From the NCBI RefSeq assembly GCF_000718165.1, contig NZ_JOEY01000109.1, forward strand, positions 1-13,407: DNA of 13,407 nucleotides, read 5' to 3'. Below are positions 1 through 7,778 of this stretch, one piece after another (the stretch's first letter is position 1; each line of letters starts with the position of its first letter). This stretch comes from Streptomyces fulvoviolaceus. GTDB lineage: Bacteria; Actinomycetota; Actinomycetes; Streptomycetales; Streptomycetaceae. The notes under the pieces were generated by a model, which made no database searches, was not told the DNA's origin, and saw only the letters and a list, made by a program, of their open reading frames with translations. The position numbers and the translations under genes are program-made.

Positions 1-38
1 CGATCCCACTCCGCGTTCGTCAGGTCACCACGTCCCAT
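1..38 (-). CDS. IS5-family transposase, N-terminal fragment cut by window edge
   Basis: Reading leftwards from the ATG at 38-36 gives MGRGDLTNAEWDR. This is the usual opening of IS5-family (IS4-like DDE) transposases of actinobacteria, normally MGRGDLTDAEW followed by the catalytic part. Only 12-13 codons are inside the window, so intactness cannot be judged. The protein would catalyse excision and insertion of its element. The recognition rests on this short motif alone, but the motif is distinctive. Confidence 0.7.
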   Translation of the reverse strand, partial: MGRGDLTNAEWD

Positions 39-94
39 GCAGCCAGCCTGACCCCAACACCCCACCCACGTAAGGGGATCCGAGAAACAGCGCC
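1..94 (-). mobile_element. End of an IS5-family insertion sequence
   Basis: The transposase start at 38 is preceded on the minus strand by a short leader whose outermost bases read GGCGCTGTTTCTCGG (from position 94 inwards), which has the look of a terminal inverted repeat. It abuts CTAG at 94-97; IS5-group elements often insert at CTAG or YTAR targets. The opposite end is outside the window, so the inverted repeat and target duplication are inferred, not confirmed. Confidence 0.45.
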
Positions 95-97
95 TAG

Positions 98-641
98 TAC
101 TGAACCGCTCCGCGTCGAACGGAGGCTCGATGCTGTGTCGCAGTCGCGGTCAAGCCGCCGCCCAGGGGGCGCCGTTCGGCCCCGAAGGGGGACGGCCGAA
201 GTCGGCCGACGGCAGCCCGGACGAGGGCACCCATCAGGCGCCGGATGAGTCGCGTCTCGCGAAGCGATGTGGAGCCGCCGGGCCTACGACCCCGCAGGAC
301 ACACGCCCTGCCGTGGGCGACGCTTCGGCGGGGCGCGGCTCGCTCGGCTACGAGCGGCAGGAATGCCGCCGAGGGGCTCACTCCAGCGCTCGCCGCAGCA
401 TCGATCACCGGAGCAGGACGACCCGGACTGCTACACCACGGCGGGACACCATCCCTCACCATTGCTCAGGCGATCGGCGTCGGAGTTCCGCCTTGTCCGT
501 CACTGCCCCTGCTGGTTGTCCGCGTACAAGTGCACGTGGCCCTGGCAAGATTTCCGTGAAGCCGGGATGTGCCCCCGTGCGCCGGTAACACTCCGTCACG
601 GGTAGTGGCAGTGTCGGCGAGCGCCCTGGCAGCGGTCCGCC
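98..641. other. Stretch without a recognisable gene
   Basis: Several ORFs of 100-150 codons are open on both strands, but they are Arg/Pro/Ser-rich translations of GC-rich DNA and resemble no family I know. The only distinct structure is a perfect inverted repeat, CGGCCGA-AG-TCGGCCG, at 193-208. It lies between an IS end and the 3' end of the Shedu-like gene and is probably decayed or non-coding sequence. Confidence 0.4.
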
Positions 642-2711
642 TCAGTGATCCTCGACGATGAAGCAGGCCCGCTCGTAGAGTTCGTCGAACGTGATTACCT
701 CGACGTCCTGGATGGATGTCCGGTACAGCTCGAAGGAGCTCATCTTCTCCGGGTTCACGGCGCCGTTGTGGGTGAACTCGCGCAGGCTCCCGATCACCAC
801 GACCTGTCGCGGGCGGGTGGTGGACAGTTCGGTGCCTGTCGGGGTGCCGTCTTCCTCGTAGATCCGGGTGAGGAACTGGCTGGAGATGAGCTGTTGGGCC
901 TTGCTGGCCGTCTTTTGCACCTGCGCCACACCGCCGCCGAGTTCCTTGGATGCCTGGTAGACGCCCGCGCGGTACGGGGTCCTGGAGAGCAGTTCGGTGT
1001 CATGGGTCTTGATCTCGCAGAAGAGCATGCTGCTGATCAGGCCCTTGGACCGCATGATGGCGTCGATGCGTTTCCCGGCTCCGCCGAAGATGTTGGCGCC
1101 GGTGGTGATGCGTTCCAGTTTGCCGTCGTTGATGGATTCGCAGGCGATGAGGTTGAGGCCGTAGCCGAATATCCACTGATTCGCCTCGAAGAAGGCCTGC
1201 CAGACCGCCTCCGCCCCGCGTGTCGTTGCCAGGCTCTCCTCCTGCCGGAAGTAGTCCGGATCGGTCAGCAGTCGCTCGAACCTCTGGAGCTGTTCCTTGC
1301 GGTTGCTGATCAGCCGGATGTCCTCCTCTGTGAGCCCGCCGCCGATGGCTGTCCTGACCGCACCGAGAACCGTCGTCCGGTCCTGGCCGGTCAGCAGCTG
1401 GGCCAGTTGGGCCTCGTCGCCAGCCACGAGCTGGAGGGAACTGCCGGGTGTGCTCAGGCCGGTGCAGCCCTGCAGGAAGTTGATGACTTTCCAGAAGTTC
1501 TCGTGGACGTCCCCGGTGTCGACGAGCGCCTTGACGGCCCGGGTGGTCCCGGTCTCAGGTACTTTCTGCGTGGCGGAGACTTCCCCAGCCTTCTTCTTGT
1601 CCTTCTTCCAGAGCTTGATCCTCGGCGTGAAGGTGTCGCCCTTCTTAATGATGGTGACGCTGCACAAGGTCGCTACCTGCGGCCGGTCGTCGAGGACGAA
1701 GTCAGTGATCATCCGGCGTGCGCGGGTGTCATAGAGGTAGTGGAACCCGCTGCTGTCCTGCGAACCGCGGATCTCTAGGTCGGTGAAGTCCCTGCTGGTG
1801 ACATCGAACTCGGTGGTGGATAAGGGGAGTCGGAAGCCTCGAACGATGGGGGTAGCGGGCGCTGCGGCTTGGGTCCGCCAGTCCGGTGGGATGTTGGGCA
1901 GCGGCCGGGTGTCGCCTTCGACCACAAGGTCCTGGACGTCGATGCGCCCGAGCTGGGTTAGCACGGACTGCAACGTCCGCCAGACCACCTCCTTCGCCCC
2001 CGGGGTGCAGGTGGGCAGAAGTTCGCGCTCCACCGTCAGGACCGCCTCGTAGGTGTCAGCCGTCCAACCGTCACCAGGTATGGGACGGAAGAAGCCGCCA
2101 TCACGGCGGAGGGTCAGGACCGCCGTGCGGAGCAGGTCGCGTGGGGTCTCCTCGCCAGCGCAGTCCAGGAGACTGAAAGCCTGGCCGAGGACCAGGTCGA
2201 GCTTGCCCGTGTCCTCCTCCTCCAGCGGCAGCGGGATCAACGGGCCTCTAGGCGGAACTCGTACCGGCTTACACAGGGGGCGGCCCGAGAGGAACTCGTA
2301 CGGGCGCAGGCCCCATCCGTCCGGCGCCAGAAGCAAGTTCAGTTCCTCGACGTGCTTTATAGCCTCCTCGACGTCAGCCGCCACTTCAGGATGGACCATC
2401 CGTGCCAGAAAGGTGAGCAGTACCTCGTCCGGTCCGTGGGAGAGCTCCAAGCGGGGGTCCTCGAAGATCCAGTCGTCGGGCAGGTCTTCGTTGTTGAACC
2501 GGTGCTGCTGGATAGCGGCGCGGACAGTCGGAAGCTGGCTGTTGCCGGCTGGAGGTCGGTCTAGGTCGTAGAGGCCCTCCAGGAACGTGACCTCGTCCAT
2601 TTGGCCCCACCAGGGTCGCGACATCCCGCGCAGGTACTTGAAGATGTCACGTCGTGTCACCGCCGTGATTGTCGGCGGCTCGTTCGCTCTGGCGGGATCG
2701 GTGGAAGTCAT
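642..2711 (-). CDS. Shedu-like (DUF4263) nuclease with AbiJ N-terminal domain, anti-phage
   Basis: A 689-residue protein with two recognisable parts. Residues about 14-148 (RRDIFKYLRG, FLEGLYDLDRPP, QHRFNNEDLPDDW, LTFLARMVHPEV, LLAPDGWGL) match the AbiJ N-terminal domain of the NTD3 type, a module found fused to many abortive-infection effectors. Residues about 500-689 match the Shedu SduA/DUF4263 nuclease: NQWIFGYGL, KRIDAIM with D550, FCEIKTHDTELL with E566 and K568, and YQASKELGGGVAQVQK with Q586, a PD-(D/E)XK-type active site. The middle region (150-500) is less clear. The frame stays open 132 codons upstream, but that extension is not protein-like and runs into the istB remnant, so I chose ATG 2711; only a weak TGGA lies before it. 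A later ATG (residue 30) would cut the AbiJ domain. The gene stands alone between IS remnants, as expected for single-protein Shedu. Function in phage defence is inferred from family. Confidence 0.88.
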   Translation of the reverse strand: MTSTDPARANEPPTITAVTRRDIFKYLRGMSRPWWGQMDEVTFLEGLYDLDRPPAGNSQLPTVRAAIQQHRFNNEDLPDDWIFEDPRLELSHGPDEVLLTFLARMVHPEVAADVEEAIKHVEELNLLLAPDGWGLRPYEFLSGRPLCKPVRVPPRGPLIPLPLEEEDTGKLDLVLGQAFSLLDCAGEETPRDLLRTAVLTLRRDGGFFRPIPGDGWTADTYEAVLTVERELLPTCTPGAKEVVWRTLQSVLTQLGRIDVQDLVVEGDTRPLPNIPPDWRTQAAAPATPIVRGFRLPLSTTEFDVTSRDFTDLEIRGSQDSSGFHYLYDTRARRMITDFVLDDRPQVATLCSVTIIKKGDTFTPRIKLWKKDKKKAGEVSATQKVPETGTTRAVKALVDTGDVHENFWKVINFLQGCTGLSTPGSSLQLVAGDEAQLAQLLTGQDRTTVLGAVRTAIGGGLTEEDIRLISNRKEQLQRFERLLTDPDYFRQEESLATTRGAEAVWQAFFEANQWIFGYGLNLIACESINDGKLERITTGANIFGGAGKRIDAIMRSKGLISSMLFCEIKTHDTELLSRTPYRAGVYQASKELGGGVAQVQKTASKAQQLISSQFLTRIYEEDGTPTGTELSTTRPRQVVVIGSLREFTHNGAVNPEKMSSFELYRTSIQDVEVITFDELYERACFIVEDH

Positions 2712-2814
2712 GCGTCCAGGATGGGCGGTTAGGCAGTAGGGCGCCGGACAATTGAGACTTTCACCTCGTCGAACGCGCTGCCACCCACACTCGCTCCACC
2801 CGCACCGCCTCCAG

Positions 2815-3493
2815 GTGTGGGAACACAATCCGTACGAGGTCGTCACACTCGCCGACACTGCCGCTACCGTGACGGAGTGTCTGAACGAGGAGGTCGTTGG
2901 ACGCGACGCGGCCGCCGGATGCGCCGCTAGACCGCCAACTTTCCCACCGGCAAGACGTTTTCGTCCTGGAGACCGGAGGAATCCTCCATCCCCGAACCCA
3001 CCCAGCAGGCGCTGAACACGCTGGAGTGGATCAGCCGGGCCGAGAACCTCGTCCTTGCCGGTCCCTCCGGCACCGGCAAGTCCCACTTCACCGAGGCCCT
3101 TACGCACTCGGCGATCGAGAAGGACCTGCGGGTGTCCTGGTTCACCCTGGAATCGCTGAGCACCACGGTCGGCCGCGCGAAAGTCGACGGGTCCACCGCC
3201 CGCACCGTCTCAAGAATCTGCCGCAGCGACCTGATCATCGTCGACGACATCGGCATGCTGCCCGCCGGGCAGGACGCCGCCGAAGCCTTCTACCGCATCG
3301 TGGATGCCGCCTACGAACGCCGGTCCGTGGCCGTCACCAGCAACATCCACCCTTCAGGCTTCGACTCGATCGTGCCCAAGACACTCGCCACCGCGACCGG
3401 CTCCTGCACCACGCACATCTCGTCCCCACCAAGGGCGACTCGCACCGACTCCCCGAGGCCATCGCCGGGAAGGGAGTGATCCCTCTGAACTGA
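2815..3493 (+). pseudogene. istB: IS21-family istB ATPase, frameshifted and with internal stop
   Basis: The body encodes the IS21 helper ATPase: NFPTGKTFSSW, SSIPEPTQQALNTLEW, Walker A GPSGTGKS (3060-3083), Walker B LIIVDDIG (from 3231), AYERRSVAVTSNIHPSGFD. Three lesions break it. The likely N-terminal segment (NPYEVV...LNEEVVGRD, from about 2815) is in another frame and must shift near 2900-2918 to join the body. The body frame holds a TAG at 2928-2930. Near 3395-3400 the frame is lost again, and the normal C-terminus (DRLLHHAHLVPTKGD...GKGVIPLN) continues in a third frame to the TGA at 3491-3493. The last lesion looks like loss of bases between short ACCG repeats. No istA is present upstream. 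A single-frame piece starting GTG 3132 could be translated but would lack Walker A. Confidence 0.85.
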
Positions 3494-3634
3494 CCACCCG
3501 GAAATCACATGTCCACCAGCGAGGACAGAAGCTGTCCGCCTGCCCGGATGTCCACCGACCGCCCAACCAGAACTCCCAAAGACCTTTGGCAATTACGAAA
3601 TTCCGTGATCGCTCACACTGCCCTCTGACTGTCA
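2815..3634 (+). mobile_element. Remnant of an IS21-family element, right part only
   Basis: The istB pseudogene is followed by about 140 bases ending CCCTCTGACTGTCA at 3621-3634. Read inwards on the minus strand this begins TGACAGTCAGAGGGCAGTG, resembling the TG...CA termini of IS21 elements. The istA gene and left end are missing; the break falls next to the start of the Shedu-like gene. The exact right end is inferred from the terminal CA and similarity in style, not from a matching left end. Confidence 0.5.
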
Positions 3635-3703
3635 CCTGTCGGGGCCGGATGGTTTTCGATCCCGCGAGCCCTGTGAGGTCAATCTGGCGGCCGTTGGCTT
3701 CGG

Positions 3704-3927
3704 TCATGGCGCCGATGTTGGTACGGCTCCAGCCAGGAGGCCGTCCAGCTCGGCTTGTTGGAAGGCGTCGGCCAGCGCCTTCGGGACACTCCCGGCAGGC
3801 AGCCCGGGCGAGCTCATTGAGCCCACGGCCACCCGGCGCCTGGCTCGAAGACAACCACTATCCATCCCCGGAAGTGGGTCATCAGCCAGTACTCCTCCCA
3901 AAGGTCGTCGGCAGGCCGAGGCGGCAT
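3704..3927 (-). pseudogene. Possible decayed small gene(s) after the amidase gene
   Basis: Two 37-codon frames run in the direction of the operon: 3927-3814 (contains DLWEEYWLMTHFRGWIVVV) and 3817-3704 (contains PAGSVPKALADAFQQAELD), overlapping as ATGA. Third positions in the first 25 codons of the second are strongly G/C-biased, then the bias fades. A neighbouring frame (RTNIGAMTEANGRQIDL) looks like its natural continuation, possibly a helix-turn-helix, so a frameshift is likely. I do not recognise the family. The 320 bases between the IS21 end and the amidase gene hold nothing else. Confidence 0.3.
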
Positions 3928-3953
3928 CCAGCACAGGAACGACGGTTGCGTTC

Positions 3954-5366
3954 TCACTCAGAGACACAAAGCAAGGACGCAAGCCCGTCCGCCACTGCAA
4001 CCAGAGAACGGTCCGCGTACGGCCGACCGATGATCTGGATGCCAATGGGCAGCCCTTGGGTGGTCGTGGTCACTGGTACGACCAGGCTGGGGAGGCCGAT
4101 GTGGCTAGTGAGGTTGGCCCAGCCAGTCTGGTCGAAGAAACTCTGTTCCTGGCCGCCGACCGCGAGGGTGCGACTGCCTGCCGGGATCGCGGCTGTGGGT
4201 GCGGCCGGTGTGACGAGGACGTCGTGTTCCGTGAAGAACCGCTGCCAGTCCGATCGGAGTTGGGCGCGTTCTTCGTTCGCGCGCAGCCAGGAACGGTGGG
4301 TTTGGGTCCGGTGGCGGAGGAAAATCGCGCGACGGCTGCAGTCGTCGTCCTGCAGCTGTCGTGCGGCGGCGAGCTCAGTGTCGGCGGTTTCGTCGTTGGT
4401 GGTGGCCGTCGCGGTGGCATGCAGAAGCTGTTCGAACAGGCGCGTGGAGTCGGCGAAGCCAACAGGTCCGGGTGTGTGTCGGACCAGGGCTCCGGCTGCG
4501 ATCAGCGCCTTCTCAACGGTGATGAGGGCCTGTGCGGTCTCGTGGTCGACGGGGCAGTTCGGGTCTTCGGCCCAGATCGCAATGCGCAGTTGGTCGATGC
4601 CCTTGCTGGCCGTCGGCAGGTCTACGTGCCAGGGTGTGTCCTCGGCCGGTGCCGGTGCGGTGAGCGCGGTGAGGAGCAGGTCGAGGTCTCGAGGGTGGCG
4701 AGCCAGGGGGCCCGGTGTGACCATGTCGCTGCTGGTGAGCCAGCCCGGCGGCCGGGGAATGTGGCCGCGGGCCGGGACGAGTCCGTGTGTCGGCCGCAGT
4801 CCGTACACCCCGCAGTAGTGGGCCGGCAGGCGCAGCGAGCCGGCAAGGTCGCTGCCGAGGTCGGCGGGGGTGAGGTGGGCGGCGACCGCCGCGGCAGGTC
4901 CACCGGAGGAGCCGCCGACCGTCCGCGCTGGGTCGTGCGGGTTGAGCGTGGAGCCGAAGAGGGCGTTGTCGGTGTGGAGGTCCTGGCAGTAGGCGGGGGT
5001 GTTGGTCTTGCCCATGATCACCACGCCTTGGTGGCGGAGTCGCGCGACTGCGTCGGCGTCCTGGTCGGGAATGTGGTCCGCCAGTTCCTGGGCTCCGCTG
5101 GTGGTGCGCAGGCCGGCCGTTTCGAAGCTGTCCTTGATAGTGATCGGGAGGCCGTCGAGGACGCCACCGGCCTCGTCGCGGACTCGGCGCTCGTCGGCGG
5201 TGTGAGCGGCTTGCCGGGCCGCGTCGTCGTCGCGGGTGATGACGGCGTTGAGGGTGCTGGCGTCGATCCGATCGAGGTGGAGGTCGAGCAGCTCGCGGCT
5301 GGAGATCTCGCGGCGTTCCAGGGCGCGCAGTTGGACGTGCGCGGGCTGGCGGGTCAGGTCGGTCAT
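3954..5366 (-). CDS. Amidase-signature family hydrolase
   Basis: A 470-residue protein of normal length for amidase-signature enzymes, which hydrolyse C-N amide bonds. The Ser-cisSer-Lys triad is visible: K78 in LPITIKDSF, S153 in GGSSGG, and the nucleophile S177 in GSDLAGSLRLP, with the 24-residue spacing between the two serines seen in fatty acid amide hydrolase. Downstream, YCGVYGLRPTHG and the C-terminal GLPIGIQIIG are further family marks. The usual GSDxGGS is GSDLAGS here (A175). There is no signal peptide, so it is probably cytoplasmic. The substrate cannot be deduced; GatA, indoleacetamide hydrolase and nylon-oligomer-type amidases share this fold, and no gatB/gatC is nearby. The ATG overlaps the stop of the upstream membrane-protein gene (ATGA), implying coupled translation. 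Confidence 0.9.
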   Translation of the reverse strand: MTDLTRQPAHVQLRALERREISSRELLDLHLDRIDASTLNAVITRDDDAARQAAHTADERRVRDEAGGVLDGLPITIKDSFETAGLRTTSGAQELADHIPDQDADAVARLRHQGVVIMGKTNTPAYCQDLHTDNALFGSTLNPHDPARTVGGSSGGPAAAVAAHLTPADLGSDLAGSLRLPAHYCGVYGLRPTHGLVPARGHIPRPPGWLTSSDMVTPGPLARHPRDLDLLLTALTAPAPAEDTPWHVDLPTASKGIDQLRIAIWAEDPNCPVDHETAQALITVEKALIAAGALVRHTPGPVGFADSTRLFEQLLHATATATTNDETADTELAAARQLQDDDCSRRAIFLRHRTQTHRSWLRANEERAQLRSDWQRFFTEHDVLVTPAAPTAAIPAGSRTLAVGGQEQSFFDQTGWANLTSHIGLPSLVVPVTTTTQGLPIGIQIIGRPYADRSLVAVADGLASLLCVSE

Positions 5367-6571
5367 GCGGAGGCTCGCTCGGGGTGGGGGGTGCGGGCAG
5401 GTTGCCGGGGAAGGTGGCGGGCGACGGCGAGGAGGGCGTCGATGTCGTCCATCGGCTGGCTGGTCTCGGGGGCGGTATCCGCGAAGTCGGTGAGCCGGTC
5501 GGGATGTGGACGCTCGCCCGTCTTGCGGGCGGCGATGCCGGCGAGTATCTGGTCGGCAGAGACAGCGGCGTTCAGTTCCTCGCCCGAGAGCCCTCGCACC
5601 CTGTGGTGGGCTTCGCTGCTTTCACGGACGCTCGCTTCGAGGTACTGACGGATCACGAAGCGGCCGTCGCGGATCTCGACCGCCCGTCGGTAGAGCTTGA
5701 ACCCGATACTGCGGAAGCGGCGGCTCTGGGCAGGGTCGCCCTGGTCGACCGGCAGGCGGATCTCGGGTGCTTCGCTGTAGAAGGCCAGCCACAGGCGGCG
5801 CAGGCGGTAGTAGCTGAGGTACTGCCTGAACCGGTACTGGACGTTCTTGGCCTGGTCGGTGATCGTGGGCACCAGCCACCCGATCAGGGTGAGCATGGCG
5901 CCGACGTCGCCGCACGTCCAGGCGAAGTTCTCCCAGCCGGCGAGGGAGATGCCGAAGGCGCCCGCGATGACGTTGCCGGTCCGCACGCCGCTGTATCCGA
6001 AGGTAACGATGGCGCCCAGGGCGACGACCCGCAGACCGACGCGGACGGAGGTGCGCTTACTGCGCCGGGCCAGGCGCCAGCAGCCGCGGGCGAGGAGTAC
6101 CTCGCCGATCGTGTACGCGGTGACGTACAGGGTCAGGTACGCGGCGTACGTGTTGTCGTGCGCGTAGTACAACGTGAAGTCGATCGGCCTTGGTGCGCTC
6201 GGCGTCAGCAGGGCGAAGAGCACCAGCAGCCCCGCGAACACTGCGAGGCCGGCGCCTAGCCAGGCCCGCGCTCTCCTGCGGGCGATGTCCGGGGGCGATC
6301 CCCAGTAGGTGAGTACCACCTGCTGGCAGGCGATCAGCGCGATCACGCAGCCCTGGGCCAGGGGAACGGAGAGGTTCACGGTGCCCAGGACGCGGTCGAG
6401 GTAGTTCCACATCGGGGTGATGGAGAACAGGAAGGACAGGCCCGACAGCAGGAAGACGGAGGCCAGGGCCGTGGTGGCGGGATCGCGGCGACGGGCGGGG
6501 ATATCCCTCATGAGGCAGAGGAATCCGAGGATGGCGACCACGAGGCTGATCGGGTGGAGCAGGTCCTTCAC
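5363..6571 (-). CDS. MAB_1171c-family integral membrane protein
   Basis: A 402-residue protein with about seven membrane helices (roughly residues 5-21, 35-51, 69-88, 104-122, 140-160, 167-185, 207-225) and a soluble C-terminal part with conserved-looking blocks QYRFRQYLSYYRLRRLW, RRFRSIGFKLYRRAVEIRDGR and the charged linker DDIDALL. This order matches the MAB_1171c family (described as a putative transporter; biochemical function not established), often found beside ImmA/IrrE peptidases in actinobacteria. The start is GTG at 6571: GGGAGG lies 7 nt upstream (plus-strand 6579-6584), and the GTG overlaps the stop of the peptidase gene as GTGA. The frame is open 143 codons further upstream, but that extension is the shadow of the peptidase gene. 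The C-terminal half may be a cytoplasmic regulatory domain; transport is not demonstrated. Confidence 0.85.
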   Translation of the reverse strand: MKDLLHPISLVVAILGFLCLMRDIPARRRDPATTALASVFLLSGLSFLFSITPMWNYLDRVLGTVNLSVPLAQGCVIALIACQQVVLTYWGSPPDIARRRARAWLGAGLAVFAGLLVLFALLTPSAPRPIDFTLYYAHDNTYAAYLTLYVTAYTIGEVLLARGCWRLARRSKRTSVRVGLRVVALGAIVTFGYSGVRTGNVIAGAFGISLAGWENFAWTCGDVGAMLTLIGWLVPTITDQAKNVQYRFRQYLSYYRLRRLWLAFYSEAPEIRLPVDQGDPAQSRRFRSIGFKLYRRAVEIRDGRFVIRQYLEASVRESSEAHHRVRGLSGEELNAAVSADQILAGIAARKTGERPHPDRLTDFADTAPETSQPMDDIDALLAVARHLPRQPARTPHPERASA

Positions 6572-7080
6572 GGTCGGGCCTCCCGCCTGCGCAGCAGGGT
6601 GTGCGCGACCCGGTCCTGGACCTCGTCGCCGGAGGACTCGTCGCTGCGCAGCCACCGGTCGATGATCCGGCGCTGGAGAAGCGAGGCGAGGAGCTCGGTC
6701 TCGTGCTCCTCTGCGTCGTCGTACTTGGTCCGCCCCAGCATCATCTGCACGATGGCCGGGTCCATGGTGGTGATGAGCGCCGGCGCCAGGGCGGACAGCG
6801 GGCGGGCCTCGTGGTGCCCGAGGAACAGGTGCATGAACTCGTGAGCGATGATCTGATCTTGATGCAGGCAGCTGGTCCGCGGGTCGTAGAACACGTAGAT
6901 GACGGCCTCCAGGACCGCACATGCCCCGCAGACCGACGGCGCCTGCTCTTGGGGCTGCAGGATCACCTCGCGCCCCGTACGACGGGAGACCTCGTCGCAA
7001 AGGTCTCGGATGTTCGTGACGTCGGGGAGCTCCAGCGCGGCCAGGGGGTCATCCTGGCGCCACCTACCCGTGGACCACAT
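6568..7080 (-). CDS. ImmA/IrrE-type zinc metallopeptidase
   Basis: A 170-residue protein with the HExxH motif as HEFMH (H82-H86 counted from the upstream ATG) inside QIIAHEFMHLFLGHH, and a downstream acidic helix EEHETELLASLL that can supply the third zinc ligand. This is the ImmA/IrrE domain, whose studied members (ImmA of ICEBs1, IrrE of Deinococcus) cleave a partner XRE repressor. Two in-frame ATGs are possible. AAGGA directly abuts the first (7086, zero spacing) but sits 6 nt before the second (7080), so I chose 7080. The 3' end overlaps the next gene (GTGA). The 42-nt gap to the EspR-like regulator gene upstream suggests one transcript. Target cleavage is inferred from family and context. 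Confidence 0.87.
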   Translation of the reverse strand: MWSTGRWRQDDPLAALELPDVTNIRDLCDEVSRRTGREVILQPQEQAPSVCGACAVLEAVIYVFYDPRTSCLHQDQIIAHEFMHLFLGHHEARPLSALAPALITTMDPAIVQMMLGRTKYDDAEEHETELLASLLQRRIIDRWLRSDESSGDEVQDRVAHTLLRRREARP

Positions 7081-7122
7081 TGTCATTCCTTGATCATTTT
7101 CTGAACCATAGCCGGAATGCGG

Positions 7123-7563
7123 CTAGTTGGAGGGCGGCAGCCCCTCCATCTTTCGTACGCCGTCCACGAGACCGAGTACCGCTTCCTTTCCGTCCGCCGA
7201 GACGTCAGACAGACGAAGGAGCACGTTTTTGATCTTCGAATCGCGGAGCAATTCCAGCAACTTCAGTTCCTCCGCGGTCTTTTCGGCGACCTCATCATCG
7301 AACCAATAGGCAGCAGGCACACCGAAAAAGCTTGCCAGGGCTTCGAGATGACGCTTCGTCGGATTGTCTCGGCGGCCGGTGCGCAGCATCCAGAGGTAGG
7401 TGGACGTCACGGTTTCGAGCCCTCGCTCGGCCATCAGCTCGGCCACTTCAGAGTTGCTGTACGGGCCGCGGCCGGGCGGGTGCACCACTTCAAACAGGCG
7501 GTTGAGCCGGTCACTGAGCTTCTTCGCGTGAAGACTCGTCGGCTCCTCTGCTGGCTCTTTCAT
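7123..7563 (-). CDS. EspR-like helix-turn-helix DNA-binding regulator
   Basis: A 146-residue protein whose whole length resembles mycobacterial EspR: DRLNRLFEVVHPPGRGPYSN at residues about 17-36, an HTH with LWMLRTGRRDNPTKRHLEALASFF, then AAYWFDD and a C-terminal helical tail ending in LVDGVRKMEGL. EspR is a dimeric nucleoid-associated regulator that loops DNA and controls ESX-1 genes in Mycobacterium; here the target is more likely its own operon. The start at ATG 7563 is preceded by GGAAAGG; a TTG at 7575 in the same frame is less likely. It is the first gene of a minus-strand series with an ImmA-type peptidase, a membrane protein and an amidase. The EspR resemblance is by recalled sequence; the DNA sites are unknown. 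Confidence 0.88.
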   Translation of the reverse strand: MKEPAEEPTSLHAKKLSDRLNRLFEVVHPPGRGPYSNSEVAELMAERGLETVTSTYLWMLRTGRRDNPTKRHLEALASFFGVPAAYWFDDEVAEKTAEELKLLELLRDSKIKNVLLRLSDVSADGKEAVLGLVDGVRKMEGLPPSN

Positions 7564-7663
7564 GATCCTTTCCAAGGCGTGTGGCTTAACGGGGGTTCAG
7601 CCACTGTACTCCGCGATTAACCTCAGTTGACGCACCGATCTTGCGTATGGAAAGTTCTACCTC

Positions 7664-7684
7664 GCAAACGCCTCCCGTGTTTGC
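7664..7684. promoter_or_regulatory. Dyad GCAAAC-N9-GTTTGC upstream of the EspR-like gene
   Basis: A perfect 6-bp inverted repeat with a 9-bp spacer, about 100 bp before the regulator's start. Its size suits a dimeric HTH protein, so it is a candidate operator for the adjacent regulator. I cannot place a convincing -35/-10 pair; TACAGT near 7605 on the minus strand is a possible -10. Confidence 0.3.
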
Positions 7685-7740
7685 ACGTCCACCCTTCGGG
7701 ACGGTCTGTCCGTTTCTACCGATAGGCGTGTATGGCATGC

Positions 7741-7754
7741 GTGACGCGCGTCAC
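7741..7754. promoter_or_regulatory. Perfect palindrome GTGACGCGCGTCAC, CRP/FNR-like
   Basis: A 14-bp perfect palindrome that fits GTGA-N6-TCAC, the core recognised by CRP-type regulators (including mycobacterial and streptomycete Crp). It lies in the intergenic region about 180 bp upstream of the EspR-like gene. Which transcript it controls is unknown. Confidence 0.4.
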
Positions 7755-7778
7755 CTGTACCTAGCGATATTAGTTGCG

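Noticed and set aside
193..208. Inverted repeat CGGCCGA-AG-TCGGCCG as an operator
   Set aside because: Such G/C dyads arise readily in this composition and no gene start lies nearby.
94..588. ORFs of 100-150 codons on both strands near the left end
   Set aside because: No recognisable motif, low-complexity Arg/Pro composition, and mutual overlap on both strands.
645..1778. A 377-codon plus-strand ORF
   Set aside because: It lies wholly antisense to the Shedu-like gene, whose protein has clear domain motifs; the plus frame is open only because of third-position G/C bias.
2712..3107. N-terminal extension of the Shedu-like protein up to 3107
   Set aside because: The extension is not protein-like (Arg/Gly/Pro-rich) and is antisense to the istB remnant; the AbiJ domain begins just after ATG 2711.
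3304..4818. A 504-codon plus-strand ORF across the IS21 end and amidase gene
   Set aside because: Crosses an IS boundary and is antisense to the amidase with its full catalytic triad; composition is Arg/Ser-rich shadow sequence.
4056..5648. A 530-codon plus-strand ORF
   Set aside because: Antisense to the amidase and membrane-protein genes; Val/Gly/Glu-rich translation typical of the complementary strand of Streptomyces genes.
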